Assembly: GCA_037389465.1 (NCBI GenBank)
Contig: JAZARR010000095.1
Span: 3,416,501-3,480,500 of the forward strand
Reading direction: 5' to 3'
Length of the DNA stretch: 64,000 bases
Source of the DNA: Baylisascaris procyonis
Lineage: Eukaryota; Nematoda; Chromadorea; Rhabditida; Ascarididae
In this document: one piece after another, positions 1-12,237 of the stretch
Numbering within the stretch: position 1 is the first letter of the stretch
Layout: each line of letters begins with the position of its first letter
The notes under the pieces: generated by a model
What the model was told of the DNA's origin: nothing
Database searches by the model: none
Seen by the model: only the letters and a program-made list of their open reading frames with translations
Position numbers and translations under genes: made by a program

Positions 1-88
1 TGGATTTCTTTAGTTTACAATGCGCTGTGATACCTCATTTTATGCTCGATTCATAGCTCTTTGCTGAAGAAAAATATTTTCAGACGCT
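1..88 (+). promoter_or_regulatory. 5' flank and 3' splice site of the first TTR-like gene
   Basis: A good nematode 3' splice acceptor (TATTTTCAG) ends at position 83, only five bases before the start codon at 89. This is the usual layout for a spliced-leader trans-splice acceptor, or for a very short 5' untranslated exon. The sequence cannot tell the two apart. No TATA box or other core promoter element is evident in the bases available. Confidence 0.45.
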
Positions 89-1348
89 ATGATTCACTCG
101 GCATTGTTGATTTTATTGGCTGCTGTAGTGGTAAATGGGCTTGGTAGCCTAAAACATGTCACAGTAACGGGACAAGTGGCATGTGGAAGAAAAGCAGTCA
201 GAGATGCCAAGATCGAACTTTGGGAACATGATACAGGTTTCGTACTTCTATAGTTCCTATCAGATCACAAAGTGAAGCTGTTGGAAGTGAGTCTAGAATC
301 CTATAATCTTTCGGACTGCGCTATTTAAGTTTCCTGAAACTTTGATGCAGTAAATAAAATGGGGAAATTTAAATTCATTTTTTGGCTCACTATGATGAGC
401 ATTACAGAATTATCGTTGTTGTCGACATAGAAATATGGGTAAGATAATTGATAGTAGGCGCATTTGAAACAATTCATCTGTAAAAAGAGTCGTTCTTTTA
501 ATATTATCTTCTTATTATATTATCGTTAATATTATCTTTAATATTATCTTCATATATCTTTGCAAAAATAAAAGCACTCCTCACGCTTAGTCGTTCTTTT
601 AATTGCATCCTTTCATAAAACCAACTCAACATTTCCTATTAATTTTTCATACTTTACACGAAAAGCGTCTAAAGTATTAAATTCGCCTAAGATACCGTCA
701 AATTTTCTTTTCTTTCCATCAAATTCGTACGAATAATTTGAGGCGTGCATTATGGTGTGATATTAATTGCAGCCGATCCGGATGATTTGCTCAATTCAAC
801 AACAACAGTAACGGATGGTAATTTCAAACTTTATGGACAGGAGAATGAAGTTGGCAATATTGAACCTTATATCCTCATTTCGCATAGTTGTGATGATGGT
901 AAAATCAATCCGGTATGCTATTTTAGTTTACTTTATTGTTGTTGCAGTAAAATATTCTTCTTTTGTATTGAACTGTAATTATCTAGCCAATCAGTCAAAA
1001 GCGATCACCTTATAATGAAACACTTAAAGATATCATATTTACTTAAATGTTTCTCATCGGATGCGTTCGCATCCAACAGTTCTCAAAAGGAAATGCTATC
1101 TGCGAGGAGGAGGATGTTGAATGAACACTTTCACATGAGTTAACCAATCATAAAAGCCTCTAAAAATTAAGGTGTTATGATTTTCATCTTTTTCACACAT
1201 GCCAACGCAAAACATCATACGATGGTTTCAGAAGTGCACTATCGTGGACCGATATAGCGTGCCGAAAGAGCATATTGGTGGTACGTACAATATGGGTATT
1301 GTCAGCTTGAATATCGCAAAAGGAAGCCGTAAGAAGAAGTGCGTCTAA
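89..1348 (+). CDS. Transthyretin-like (TTR-like) secreted protein, gene 1
   Basis: Three exons: 89-236, 773-912, 1232-1348; introns in phase 1 then phase 0; 134 residues. Residues 1-17 form a hydrophobic signal peptide ending near VVNG. The mature protein opens with the strand KHVTVTGQVACG typical of nematode TTR-like proteins. Then come IELWEHDT, the family signature DPDD at 51-54, a Gly-Asn-Phe turn at 65-67, EPYILISHSC, and the C-terminal VPKEHIGGTYNMGIVSLNI. Four cysteines (32, 89, 98, 133) could form two disulfides. The family is related in fold to transthyretin, is secreted, and mostly has no known ligand; a few members act as bridging or neuroprotective factors. The start was chosen because the signal peptide begins there, just after a TTTTCAG acceptor. 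Two AATAAA signals follow the stop. Exon-intron structure matches gene 2 downstream, so the two are tandem duplicates. Confidence 0.9.
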
Positions 1349-1381
1349 AGGACATATTCCATCGCTGATTTCCAAAATTTC

Positions 1382-1408
1382 AATAAATTTGCATATGTTT
1401 GCAATAAA
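1382..1408 (+). terminator. Polyadenylation signals of TTR-like gene 1
   Basis: Two AATAAA hexamers lie at 1382-1387 and 1403-1408, 34 and 55 bases after the stop codon. That is the expected place for cleavage and polyadenylation in a short nematode 3' UTR. Confidence 0.6.
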
Positions 1409-4400
1409 GGATAAAACGTTTTTGTCTCTTCAAGACGCTATTCATTCGTTACAGGTGCAAAAGCATGAGAAGTGACTAAGATATGATGGAAGAGGGAGAG
1501 GAAGAAGGATGAGTGAATAGAATGAGGGAGGGGAAAATGTTATCTACAATTTTGAGAGGAATTTCAGCTACAGATTTTTAATCTGTTGTCAAAAGAGCCC
1601 TATGCTTCTCTAGCGCAAAAATTCCAAAGGAGCATGAAGGCGATGAATGGTCCGAATAAATAAGGATGGTCGAAATTAAGAATTAAATTTACCCAGTGAT
1701 TAAACGCCTATTCATAGCTCTCTCATAATTAAATATTGAATGCATTTCAGTGGTCATCATGTTCAAATGATTGGTTGTTTCATTAGGGTTGTGCATTATT
1801 TTTCGCGCGTGCAATACTGTTTAGCATCATGCACATTTTTTCGCACCTATACATTATGCACTTCAACAATGCATATTACTGAATAATATTACCGTATGCC
1901 TCCTGATAGCGAAGACAATTGGACGTCTTCTTGCAACTTAAATTTATTCAAGCATGTAGCGGAGCTAGCTCACTATCAATTCTGCTTGAGAATTAATTCT
2001 TTCTACAGAAAGAGAAGCGCATCACCTATGTCACATGCGAAAGCTTCGTTAGCAAAGAAGCTTAATGAGTTTGGAGGTGATACACTTGAACTGAACATGA
2101 TTTCATGAATCATTCAACACCTGTCTCAGATGCAATCGCCGCCAAAAGTGACACTTAAAGGAATTAGATGTGCGTCGTAAAAACGAGCGAAGTAACATCT
2201 TTGGTTTCTTCTAGGTCGACTCAGATGAGGCTTAGGTATGTTTAGCTTCATGGAAAGCTGTATGTTTAGGTAGTGGGTAAAGCTCCCGTCTTATATGATG
2301 AAACACGTCTCTCTTCTCATTGCCAACTTTGAATAATCGCTAGCCATACGATCTCGCAGATCACTGATTGGAAAAAAGCCCTGAGAAGCTCCTCTTGAAT
2401 ATTAAGCTTAGACTGCCCAAAACTCTGAAATGGAGAACTCTTCGTTGATAGTGGAGAGAGTTTTAATTACATCTGTAGTTTCGTAACATGCATATTCAAT
2501 CGTTTGCTGCAATGGTCATTGCTTTAAAAAAAATCATTGCAAATGTTCATCAATACTTGAAAATCAGCCAAGAAAACAAGTTAGTCAAGAAACAATATCA
2601 ATCATTTTCAACACAGACGTCTTAATAGTAAAAACTAACAAGTGGGAATAAATGACTGGATTGCTGGAGCTATATACGCCAGCCCAACCATCCTCATTAA
2701 TTGGAAATAAACAATACAGCATGAGCTATAATGCAGGCTTTAAATAATTCAACAAGTTCCAAAGAATCCATTTCTATTTGCGTGTTGCAAAGTTGCTTCA
2801 AAAAAGCGCAGTACAGAGTGGTCGCGTTTGTGCATATACATGTGTGCTATTTATGGCGTTTGTTTTCCATTTCATAGTTTCAACGATGGAACGGATGAAA
2901 TGAGAGGTATAAAATCTGACATGCATGCCGATGAAATCTGATGTAACGTTTACTACCGCCATAGCCGTTATGCCCAATTCACATCGGCCTATCAACCGTT
3001 GAAGACTGCATGAACGTTTGGATGTTAAAGGAAGTTGTATGCGTTTCACACGAAATGGTTTTTTGCTTTTCACTGATTGGGCTGCTGAAAATAACAAGCC
3101 TTCACAGAAATATTTATGTGAATGTTCGGTTAATGAATACCAGAAGACCATCATCCGTATGTCTGCTTATCATCTGATGAAACCGTTCCATGAGGCGAGC
3201 AGTATGCAAAAGCGCATGTCGTACAAGATGGTTTAATATGATTTCACTCGTCTACATTCTTACAAACACGACGGTTATGAGATCATATCAAAAATCGACC
3301 ACATATATGGGGAAACAATTTTTGATTGTCAATTTGTAAGTGGTGTCATATGCAAAAAACTAACAGTCAAAATAAGGAGCACTTATTCATTGACAACAAA
3401 AATTGCTTTGACTATGCAAAAAGGTTGAAGCATTGAATTGTGATAGATTGCATTTATGATTTCAATAAGCAATGAGTGCAGCGTTCTATAACAAAATCTC
3501 AATTGATGAAGGTCACCTTACTTGTGGCATATGATGCATTTCGTCCGTGGTTAGTAATATATTTGTTGACTAATATTTAAGCTTTTCTCTTTATGGTTTT
3601 ATGTTTTCTTCTATTTAAGCTGTTCTCTTCATAAGCTTTAAGGATCGCGTTATTATCTGCAATTTCAGTAATGAAGATTTTTTTGTTGAGAAATACTGCT
3701 CAGAAGAAGATAGTATTTGCAGCCTTACACCATCATCTCTTCGTTCTTTTCTATCTCGGTCTAGTGTCATCGTGGAAAGCAGTTTTATCTATTTTTTCTT
3801 CTCACAGAAATAGCTCAAATGTGTATTTGAAAAAGCGCAAAACCATAGCAACAGAGCATTTCTAGCCCATTCTGACATTCATGAACTCCTCTTTTGCCAT
3901 GACCTACTTGTGCTTATGTGTTTGAATGTGAATCTTCAGTTCACCAAACAATGAAGATAGAACCAAAAATCTCGATGGAACTAGTTTAAAAGAGAATGGC
4001 AATCTTCAATCCAAACTCTCGTTTCCAGCTGTCAACTCCCGTACTGAAATATTTCCTCAAACTTATACACATTTTCTTAACCGGTCGACTCGCAAGATGA
4101 GTCGTTTATAGAAGATTTATTCCTGCGATCGTGTTCGAACATGAAAGCATTATGCATAATTTATGAAACTGGTCGGTAGTTTGGGCGAAATTGGGAAAGT
4201 GCATATTACCAATTCCTCTGGCACACATTTTATTTCATTGAATTTGAAATCACATCAACAATGCAAACTTCAACAGTATTTCTTCATGTGATAGATTGAG
4301 CTTCGTGATTGTTCGGCTACTAGTAATTTATTGCTCTAAAATATGCTATCGTCTTATAGATTATGCTATTTTTGTTGTTCTTTTCCCATAGATACATTGA

Positions 4401-4872
4401 ACGGATATCCAACAAGCTATTCTTTGTATGCAATGCTGAATAGAGTAGTTTAGTGGATAAGGTATTAACATTTATGCAAATGCTTTTAAGGACTTATTGC
4501 ACATAGTAATACTCGAAAAACTTATTCTTTATGGAAGCATAACTTGCATGAGCCTTTAACTATCCATATTATTGCTGTTTTATGATCACTGGATATATGA
4601 GGCCAATATCGAATGCAATGATTAAATAGGTTTACGAGTCATTTTTGTAATTTTATCAAAATGTATGACATATGTTTTGTAACAGTGAGAAAATTAGTGC
4701 AATTTTTGATTAATTCAAGGAAAATTTGAATTTGCATTACTATTTCTCATTATGCAAAAAAGACGCTCACATTAGTTACGTTGTCGAAATGTGGGATTAC
4801 GTCAAGTATGCTTATCGTTCCAACAAAATTTATTTTACACGCATTTGAATTCTTATTTTTGTTTTGTTGAGG
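1409..4872. other. Intergenic region between the two TTR-like genes
   Basis: About 3.4 kb with no gene I can support. Short open frames occur on both strands. The only notable one is around 2798-3236, where a 118-codon frame on the minus strand overlaps a 72-codon frame on the plus strand. Neither translation resembles a family I know and neither has a clear splice context. The promoter of TTR-like gene 2 must lie near the right end. Confidence 0.6.
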
Positions 4873-7800
4873 ATGGTGTTGGAAATATTATTGACGTCTT
4901 TGCTTATGATCGATGTTACTGAATCGTTTCTTGGAAGTACGCAAAATATTATAGTAACTGGATCGGTTGGATGCGGTAATAGAGCACAACATAATGTGCT
5001 CATTGAGTTACGAGAATATGACCGCTTTCGTAAGCGATATTTGATTTATTTATCATCTTTTTGTCCAATTCTGAGAATATTTCACTTCTATAATCCTAAA
5101 GTTGAGAGTTTTTGGAAGATAACTGCATGAGAAGATTCAAGAATATTTATAAACACAATCTATAAAATCGAACTAAAGTAGTTGAAACACGTAGCATCAT
5201 ATAATTGATGTGAAACTTGCTGGTTTGAATGCCACTTATGAATGCAATTTTCGGAACCGCTATAGGACTCGTTTCCGTTAATGCTATTATAAATCCAATG
5301 TAGATCTTGCCTATAAAGAAACAAGATTCTTTTGTTATAATAAATAACAACTAATGGACATCTTAGCGCAAAATGTTGGGATTTTACGCTAACGAAGCAG
5401 GCAGAGTACTCGAAGGCTTTCAATTTATGCAAATGCTGAACTTTATGCAAAATGAAGCTCGTGGATTTTCGATATGCCATTCACTTTTTATGTTGATTTT
5501 TGAGTTTCCACTAATCCATAGGTTGAAATGCAAAACGATTCTTCGTTATAAAACCTACAAATTCCTCCTTGATAAACCGCCGGCAAGCTGAAATTTCGAT
5601 TGATTTCTACCGAATTAAACCGTCGTTTTCATTTTTCAATTGTAATTAAATTAAATATAAATACTTTTGATTGGTATCGTATTGATTGGACGCTTTTCGA
5701 TGTGTTCGTTTCCAATAGAATTTCGGTTGCAAATCAACATAATCTTTCGGCTACTGACCGAGTGAAATCATCATTATCTCCTGCTCTTCTAATAAGGTAT
5801 AAATAATTATTAAGATAGAAAGTTTCTACTTGAGTTGATATTGCTCCGAACGGTTCGCTGTGATGCGCTGGAGAAAATTCATCAAAAATAGAGGATGGAA
5901 GAAGTGTGACAGATGGGATGCGCTCGACCCGAACCCCATCACCAAATTGCTCTCTTCCTCTACTTTTTCGTCGAAATTTCCAACAGCTAAGCGTCATACG
6001 CTTTATCATAGGATTATTTATTTAAAAAAAAACAGAAGATAGATTACTTATCATTATGTTTTCATTTTTCGTTTAGCTGATACTGATGACGTCCTTGCTC
6101 GTATGAAGACCGGACGTAGTGGCAGATTCACATTGATGGGCCGTCATAAAGAGGTGATGGGTATTGAACCATATCTCCGCATTAACCATCACTGTGTGAA
6201 TGGTTTATACAGAAGGGTATGTGCAGAACGCTTTATAATGAAACTAATAGGTTAAAATTCACACTTTCTAACGAATTTATCTTCAACGCGACAATATTCT
6301 GTTAAATTTTCGTTAAGTTATATCTCGTATTCGAGTCACATATATGTAATCACATATATCGCTATAGCGATCTCCTCCTCTAAAATGAATAATTCATAAG
6401 TAATCGTTTAACTAACTCTAATTTTATTCACTTCATTAGCTAATTCACATCATTAGGAAAAATTTAATTGTAAGAGCATTCTCGATAGTATATAGCGAAA
6501 AAAAGTCAACTAAGGAAAAGCAAAATAGTATACTCGGCTTTTTATGCGCTTTTGCAAAATTGCTTTGCAAGTATGGTTCATGACAATATAGTGTTTGTTA
6601 TTAAATGTCTATATGTTTTCTTATCTATTCGATAGCTTCAACTCAGCAATTAAGTTTATGAAGCGTAAAGGAGGTGTCACATCTCATACTGCAGCTCATG
6701 TTGATTTATCAATTGCAAAGATAATTTGTGAGGATTAAAAATTTGCATGAATTTCACATCGCTCAGAATTTGTTTTATGTGGGCATGATTACAAAAAAAT
6801 CAAATGAAACAAATCTTTTGTGAGATGCTTATGTGCGTGATAAGGCGAATTAAAATATGAAAGCATTATGTCTCATGTTTTATTGCTCGTTACAGTCTAC
6901 GAAAATGGTTGCTGACAGCCTATGAAAATGGTTGGTAAGGTGAACAGAATACAAAAGATCGTATTACGGCAATCGTCAGGCATAGTTCTGGATATTTGTT
7001 AAATTTATTAAAATACCCACAATATTCAAAAAGAATGTAAATTTGCGTTTCCGGTGATGAGTATAGGAAGGCAACCTCTCAAAACCTTAAACAACTGACA
7101 AAAAATTTGATGTTCAGAGGAAAAACATTAGCGAAAAAAACCAAAGGGAAGATTGCATTATGCAAATTACTAACTTTCTTATGCTTTTAAAAACCGAAGT
7201 TACCAATTTCTGCCAAATTCTAGACCGGCATTGCGATGTTGTTAAAGGCTCATGTTGTTTCTGTGTTGCGGAATAATGTTTGTTTAAAGAATGCTTTTTG
7301 AAATGTGGACATCCGGGAAGTAGGAAGCCCATTATTACAAGTAATACATAAAAAATCGGTAGAGTGACGTGGTTTCCAGTGGGAGATTTTCGAAATTCCC
7401 CATAGTGATAACGACCCCTTCAAAACCGAAGAAAAGGATTTTTTGGCAGCAAAGAGGGACGAAGATGACGGAAGTGTTATACTTCCGAGAAACTTTATGG
7501 ATGAAATCCTTGATACCCAACAAGCTAGCTGAAGATTCTTGCCACAGAGAAATTCCGAAAAGTTGAAAGTCCCCATCTCATTCCAACGCTGCAAATTTTC
7601 ACGTTGCGCCCCGACAACTACTATAGATTATTACTGCAAGGAAATAATGCTGTAAATAGCAACGTAATAAAGCAACAACATTGCATAATAAAGAAGAAAT
7701 CTTCAATTTCCATGAACAATCCTCGTTTGCGCGTTTTTTGCTTAACTTTGCCGGTTCGGCATATGTAATGTGTCTGTCGGAATTAAAATATGCTGTTAGT

Positions 7801-9231
7801 AGAGGAATGCGACTTAAGACACTCATATTCATATTTTTCCTCTTTAATCTTTGTAATTTAGTCATTGTTGTTTTGCCTTCTATTATTGAAATATGACGCA
7901 GGGAAGGGGGGGGGAGATTTCTAACGAATACTCCAGAAGTCAAACATTTACTTGTCTCATCACGAACTTTTTTATGCCCTCACAATTGCGTCAACTTCTG
8001 CAAGGCATCTGGCTCCCTTCTGATCATCTACCAACACCAGTTTTTGTACATGAGCTATGCAGAGCAGTCATTTCTGATATCGCCATTCAAGTCCGCTCAT
8101 CTTATCCAACCCTTCGAAGTCACCTATTCCGCTCCCATTGGAGTCACGTTTCAGAGTTGGTAGATACGCCATCACTTTCATCATCCGAATTCTTCGTAGC
8201 CTTCGTTTTCTTTACGAGAGTAAATAAGTCTAAGTTTTCTTTGAAAGTGCATAACACTTTTTTACGCTTGGATTAGTTAATACTCTGTACGTCAACGATT
8301 TGTCGATGCTCGCTCTATTCAGAATCTTCAAGTAAGGTTCGTTTAAATGTCTGCGCATTATCATATCCAATTTATTTTTTCCAAACACGAGAATATATTT
8401 TTGAGAGAACATCCATCTCCAATATAATTGATCGTTGCAGTAATAAATGAATCCTTGATAAATCTTCCGCTCCAAAATGTCAAACATCAGCCAAATTTTC
8501 CTTGGTTCTCCCGAAAAATTGCAAAATATTTTACCTGCGCGATTAACAGAAAATCGGATTTACTGTACTGAGAATGTTTGTGCGACTTCAGATTCACTAC
8601 AATAATGCACTGTAGTCATTATAAATACAAGTATTTCTTGTCTGGATGAAATCACTGCTCGCCGCATCATGCAGTTACAAATGGTTATTTCAGTGCAAAT
8701 TTGAAACAGTTGAAATGCTGAACTCTTTGTAAATTTGCTCAAAAATTGAAATGTGCATATTTTATGAAATTCTTCACCTTGGAAGTGAAACGAAAAAAAA
8801 TTGATGCATCACAACGCTGAAAGATATACGAAAAATTCATCTTTTTTCCTACTTCAAAAGAACATTGAACTTCGAAAAAATCTGCACTCATTTCGTATTG
8901 ACATTTCTTTACGAAACTTAACAAATTTCTTCGATTGTTTTTTCCTTATAATTTGAATGCAGAGGAAGTTTTATATCGTCAGTAGTTATTTATATCAATT
9001 TGAATATTGCATTATCACTTTAGGTGATAAGGTGCGAATTTATTTAATATTAGCATGATCGCTATCTTTCTTATTGTATGATTCGTTCAGGAATGCAACG
9101 CCTCTTTTGAATATCCGATTCCAAAGAGATATGTCGGAGGACGATATTATATGGGCATCATCAATCTGAGCATTATTACTGAGAAACATTCCATCAAATG
9201 CTTAGAAGATGGAAAAAGAATTTATTTTTAA
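4873..9231 (+). CDS. Transthyretin-like (TTR-like) secreted protein, gene 2
   Basis: Three exons: 4873-5029, 6077-6216, 9091-9231; phases 1 and 0 as in gene 1; 145 residues. Residues 1-18 are a signal peptide (MVLEILLTSLLMIDVTES). It is followed by IIVTGSVGCG, IELREYDRF, PDTDD at 53-57, SGRFTLMGR, IEPYLRINHHC and IPKRYVGGRYYMGIINLSI. Cysteines at 34, 92, 101 and 136 match the four of gene 1. After the shared core the tail is longer and charged (CLEDGKRIYF). The start is the first ATG upstream of the signal peptide; no in-frame ATG precedes it. The introns are much longer than in gene 1 (about 1.05 and 2.87 kb) and hold only unrecognised short frames. Role and location are inferred as for other TTR-like proteins: secreted, ligand unknown. 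Confidence 0.88.
6217..9090. other. Long intron 2 of TTR-like gene 2
   Basis: This 2.87 kb intron contains several open frames, among them a 127-codon frame at 7893-8276 (+) and a 114-codon frame at 7599-7943 (-). Their translations match no family I recognise and their composition is ordinary, so I treat them as chance frames. A run of nine G sits at 7906-7914. Confidence 0.6.
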
Positions 9232-9276
9232 AATCATCTCGACGGTGGTCTATTCACTTATATTGCACTGTACGCA

Positions 9277-9282
9277 AATAAA
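9277..9282 (+). terminator. Polyadenylation signal of TTR-like gene 2
   Basis: AATAAA lies 46 bases after the stop at 9231. A second AATAAA at 9467-9472 could serve a longer transcript. Confidence 0.55.
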
Positions 9283-9670
9283 GATTCAATATTTGGTGAT
9301 AACTGATGTCAGTGAGGCTCAAAAGAAATGAGCAAGGAGATGGGTGTTGATTTGAGGCCAAGTGGTAGAAGAACGATATCAAAATGCGTTAGAAGTAACC
9401 CGGTGTGACGTCAGGTCGGAAACATGCCATATCTATACCCTTTAGGCAAGGCGCACGTATACTGTCAATAAAGAACTGTATGAAATAATATGGCGATTTT
9501 ATGATCTGATGTTTCTCCGACTATGGTGAATACTTCTTACAACCCATCCGTTACAGTAACGCTTAGCTTTCACAGTCAAAAAAAAAAGAATATCTCTGTA
9601 CCATGATATTTCAACACACCACAGAAATGTGAGTTCACCTTGTTTGCAATAAAACCGCCAATTGCTTCAG

Positions 9671-9785
9671 CTCATCGGATGACACACGTCGACGGCGAAT
9701 AAATCATTGGATCGTTTGCATTTAATCGGGCGAGATGAACTTCTTGACATCAAAACGTATTTTCGAGTTACACTTAATAGTAAAT
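9671..9785 (+). pseudogene. Relic of a TTR-like middle exon
   Basis: After a TTCAG acceptor the plus strand reads, in one frame, LDRLHLIGRDELLDIKTYFR. This corresponds to the middle-exon pattern of the two upstream genes (Gly-x-Phe-x-Leu, Gly-Arg, Glu, Ile-x-Pro-Tyr-x-Arg). In gene 2 the same stretch is RFTLMGRHKEVMGIEPYLR. The start of the exon lies in a different frame, in-frame stops are present (TAA near the front, TGA after TLNSK), and the expected His-Cys is missing. It therefore looks like a decayed third member of the TTR tandem array. Matching is by eye only. Confidence 0.5.
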
Positions 9786-10477
9786 GAGAAATAACCAAAT
9801 CTTTAGGTATATGTGACTCTTTCCCATTTTTTCCCGCACAGTGCCCAAGAAATGCGCTTTTTGTACCCCGTAAATCTTCATATATCCTACGTCCTAATTT
9901 GTACTCTGTAATCGGTACACCTTTACCAAATATATCACTGTACATCGCAATGTATAGTACACTGCAGTCTTTTTTATCACCCTTCTTGACATACCCTCTG
10001 CATCATTGTCACCTAGCTAAGTAGTGTAAACACCATATCGATTCGGATTAACCATTACCAATAGAATTCGTTGCAAGTGAAGATGAAATAGCAATTCCCA
10101 CTTTTATTTTCTAATGGTATAGGTGCTATGGCACCAATATTTGGAAAAAAAATTTTTTTCAGCACGAGATAGTAAAATATAGAAGATATAACGTGATTTG
10201 TTGGATTCTAAAAGATTGAGCTACATTAATTGTGTCCGATCAAACAATGAGATTAGCAAATTTGTAGGAAATCAATCGACAGTATTCAATGATAAACAAA
10301 TTTTGGCACGTTGCAGAGGAAATACTTCAACTAAACAATAATTACACTCATTTTCAATGTAGTCTGTTCATTTCCAGTTTTCTTTTCTTTTCCAGGTCCT
10401 ATAGATTTATTTCTACATTTTTTCCCACGAAACAGGACGTATGTCAATTAAACGCAAATAATTTTTTCTTTTAAATA

Positions 10478-10592
10478 GATCATCACAGACCACCAAAGAT
10501 TACCGAGGCGCATTTATGAAATGGGTATTATTCGCATCTAAACGCCTAAACGAAACCGCAAGAAAACATGCAAGTGGGGTCCTTAAAAAACG
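10478..10592 (+). pseudogene. Relic of a TTR-like last exon
   Basis: One frame reads KDYRGAF. Another reads IYEMGIIRI, a stop codon, then TPKRNRKKTCKWGP and a stop. Joined across a frameshift these follow the last exon of TTR-like proteins, (V/I)PKxYxGGxYxMGIIxLxI with a basic Cys-containing tail such as RKKKCV in gene 1. The frameshift and the internal TAA show decay. The relic lies about 0.7 kb downstream of the middle-exon relic on the same strand, so the two are probably one dead gene. Confidence 0.5.
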
Positions 10593-10823
10593 ATCATTTA
10601 CTCATAAAATGAGATAGGTACATTACCATTACGTTAAGCGCTCAATTCTCTGCCAGGATCTGTTTCCTCATAAATTTATGCTAAAACTTTGTCAAGTCTA
10701 GAGGTTTCAACCTTGAAAAGGAAAGAAAGATCATGATTTTCTTAAAGGACCGTTGGATTGTAGTGAAGCTGCAGCACTCAGGAGCGTTTTCCATGGACAA
10801 TCGGATTATCATGCTCATTTTAG

Positions 10824-10920
10824 GAAAAATTTCCGGTGCCGAGAATTGTCTGTGGGTGTTCTGAATGTTCGCCTTCTTAATGAAATTGTGTGGAAATGAC
10901 CACGTTAGCTGTTTCAGACC
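10824..10920 (+). pseudogene. Possible second, more decayed TTR-like last exon
   Basis: A CATTTTAG acceptor is followed by EKFPVPRIV in one frame and ELSVGVLNVRLLNE in another. This could be the (V/I)P(K/R)...(M/V)G(I/V)xN(L/V) pattern of a TTR-like last exon after a small deletion. The match is short and may be chance. Confidence 0.2.
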
Positions 10921-11508
10921 CTCCTAAATGAAAGTTTCACCAAAGACAACATATCACTAAAAATTTGTCTTTTTACCCATCTCTTTAGATCTATGACTTA
11001 AATTTTAGCGCTATATCCGCATTATTCAATTCTACTTGAGTAGTTTGAACTCCTAACTGTGAAATGTTAGGATGGTTATTTTCAAAGATCAATAAAGAAT
11101 TGAATATTCACCATCAGAGATAAGAATTTCGAATTCATGCAGAGAATTTCAGACTAGCAATATTTCCAACTGATTAATCACTGAAATATTCCTTCCTCTA
11201 TAAATGGTCGGCAAAATCAAGGTGATCATAAATTAATGTCATATTCAGTGCATACGAATAGGACAATTTCCGAAATGTTTTCGTGAGGATTTTTTCAAAA
11301 GCGAAATTCCAATGGAGATTTTTTGGAAAAAATTTTCCATTCAGCGCAAAAAACTGTTTAAGATGGTAATAATCTGACATTTATAAGGTTGGAAATTTGT
11401 ATGGGCACCTTGCCCTAGCATAAAGGGAATCCATATTTCCCACAACATTCAATCATTCTCATCAGAGAAATGTCGTTTCTAATTTCGAGGCTTTCCCACA
11501 TTATTCAG

Positions 11509-11610
11509 GAGTTTGTCCCTAAAGACTCATCATTCGAATCCGGAGCATCAATAGAGGATTCTTCATTATCTTCGGAAGAACTGCGTAGTTCATCGAAAAC
11601 AATCCCTTAA
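11509..11610 (+). other. Exon-like open stretch with a Ser-rich tail
   Basis: After an ATTATTCAG acceptor there is an open frame of 33 residues to a stop, rich in Ser and Glu (EFVPKDSSFESGASIEDSS and on). Acidic Ser-rich C-terminal tails are common in real proteins. No upstream partner exon was found in a matching phase, so it could equally be chance. Confidence 0.2.
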
Positions 11611-12237
11611 AGAGACAAAGATTAATTGAAGCCAACAGTGCAAACTTTGATTTTGCATTATTTTATATCCGTTGCTTTAAGCAAGATACACAAACCTATG
11701 AGACCTTGATCTATATCGATTGCTTCTAGAGAAATAATGATTTCTGTGGATTTCTGAACGAGTTAAAGGGTTATGTCTGATCATCAGGAAGGAAGAGGTC
11801 ATGATGCAGTGAAATACCTATGAATTTTCTATCAGTGAGTGGACAACCATACTATTAAAAACTAAGGCACTTATTGACAAAGTTTGTATTATACCTCCTC
11901 CTCTCCGACTTCCTGCTTCCTTTCTCCTCCACCCTCTAAGCCTTTTGCCCTCGGTATAACTCCGACGATGAAATGTTTCACAAACTTTCCACCCATTTGC
12001 TTTGTTAGCCTGTCCAAAGGAATTGGCAAGATTATTCGTCATCACCTTATACGACTTAACAAACGGCCTACAAGTTAAGTGGATTCATCGATCAAATGAC
12101 GTCATCGTTTTGGCTATTCAAACATTGCGATAAGGTAACACGATCCTCTAAAGTGCAAACACAGCCGAACATTTTATCTGTTGAATAATACAAATTGGGA
12201 GCCTTTTCATTTACAACGAAATTATTTAGGTTAAGAG

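Larger units (their letters stand above)
9283..12237. other. Intergenic region downstream of the TTR genes
   Basis: About 3 kb between the stop of TTR-like gene 2 (+) and the stop of the MAPK-like gene (-), so the flanking genes converge. Apart from the TTR-like relics and the Ser-rich open stretch listed separately I see nothing coding. A 92-codon minus-strand frame at 9667-9945 is antisense to the middle-exon relic and is probably only its shadow. Confidence 0.6.

Noticed and set aside
7893..8276. 127-codon plus-strand frame in intron 2 of TTR-like gene 2
   Set aside because: No recognisable domain and not needed for the TTR gene model.
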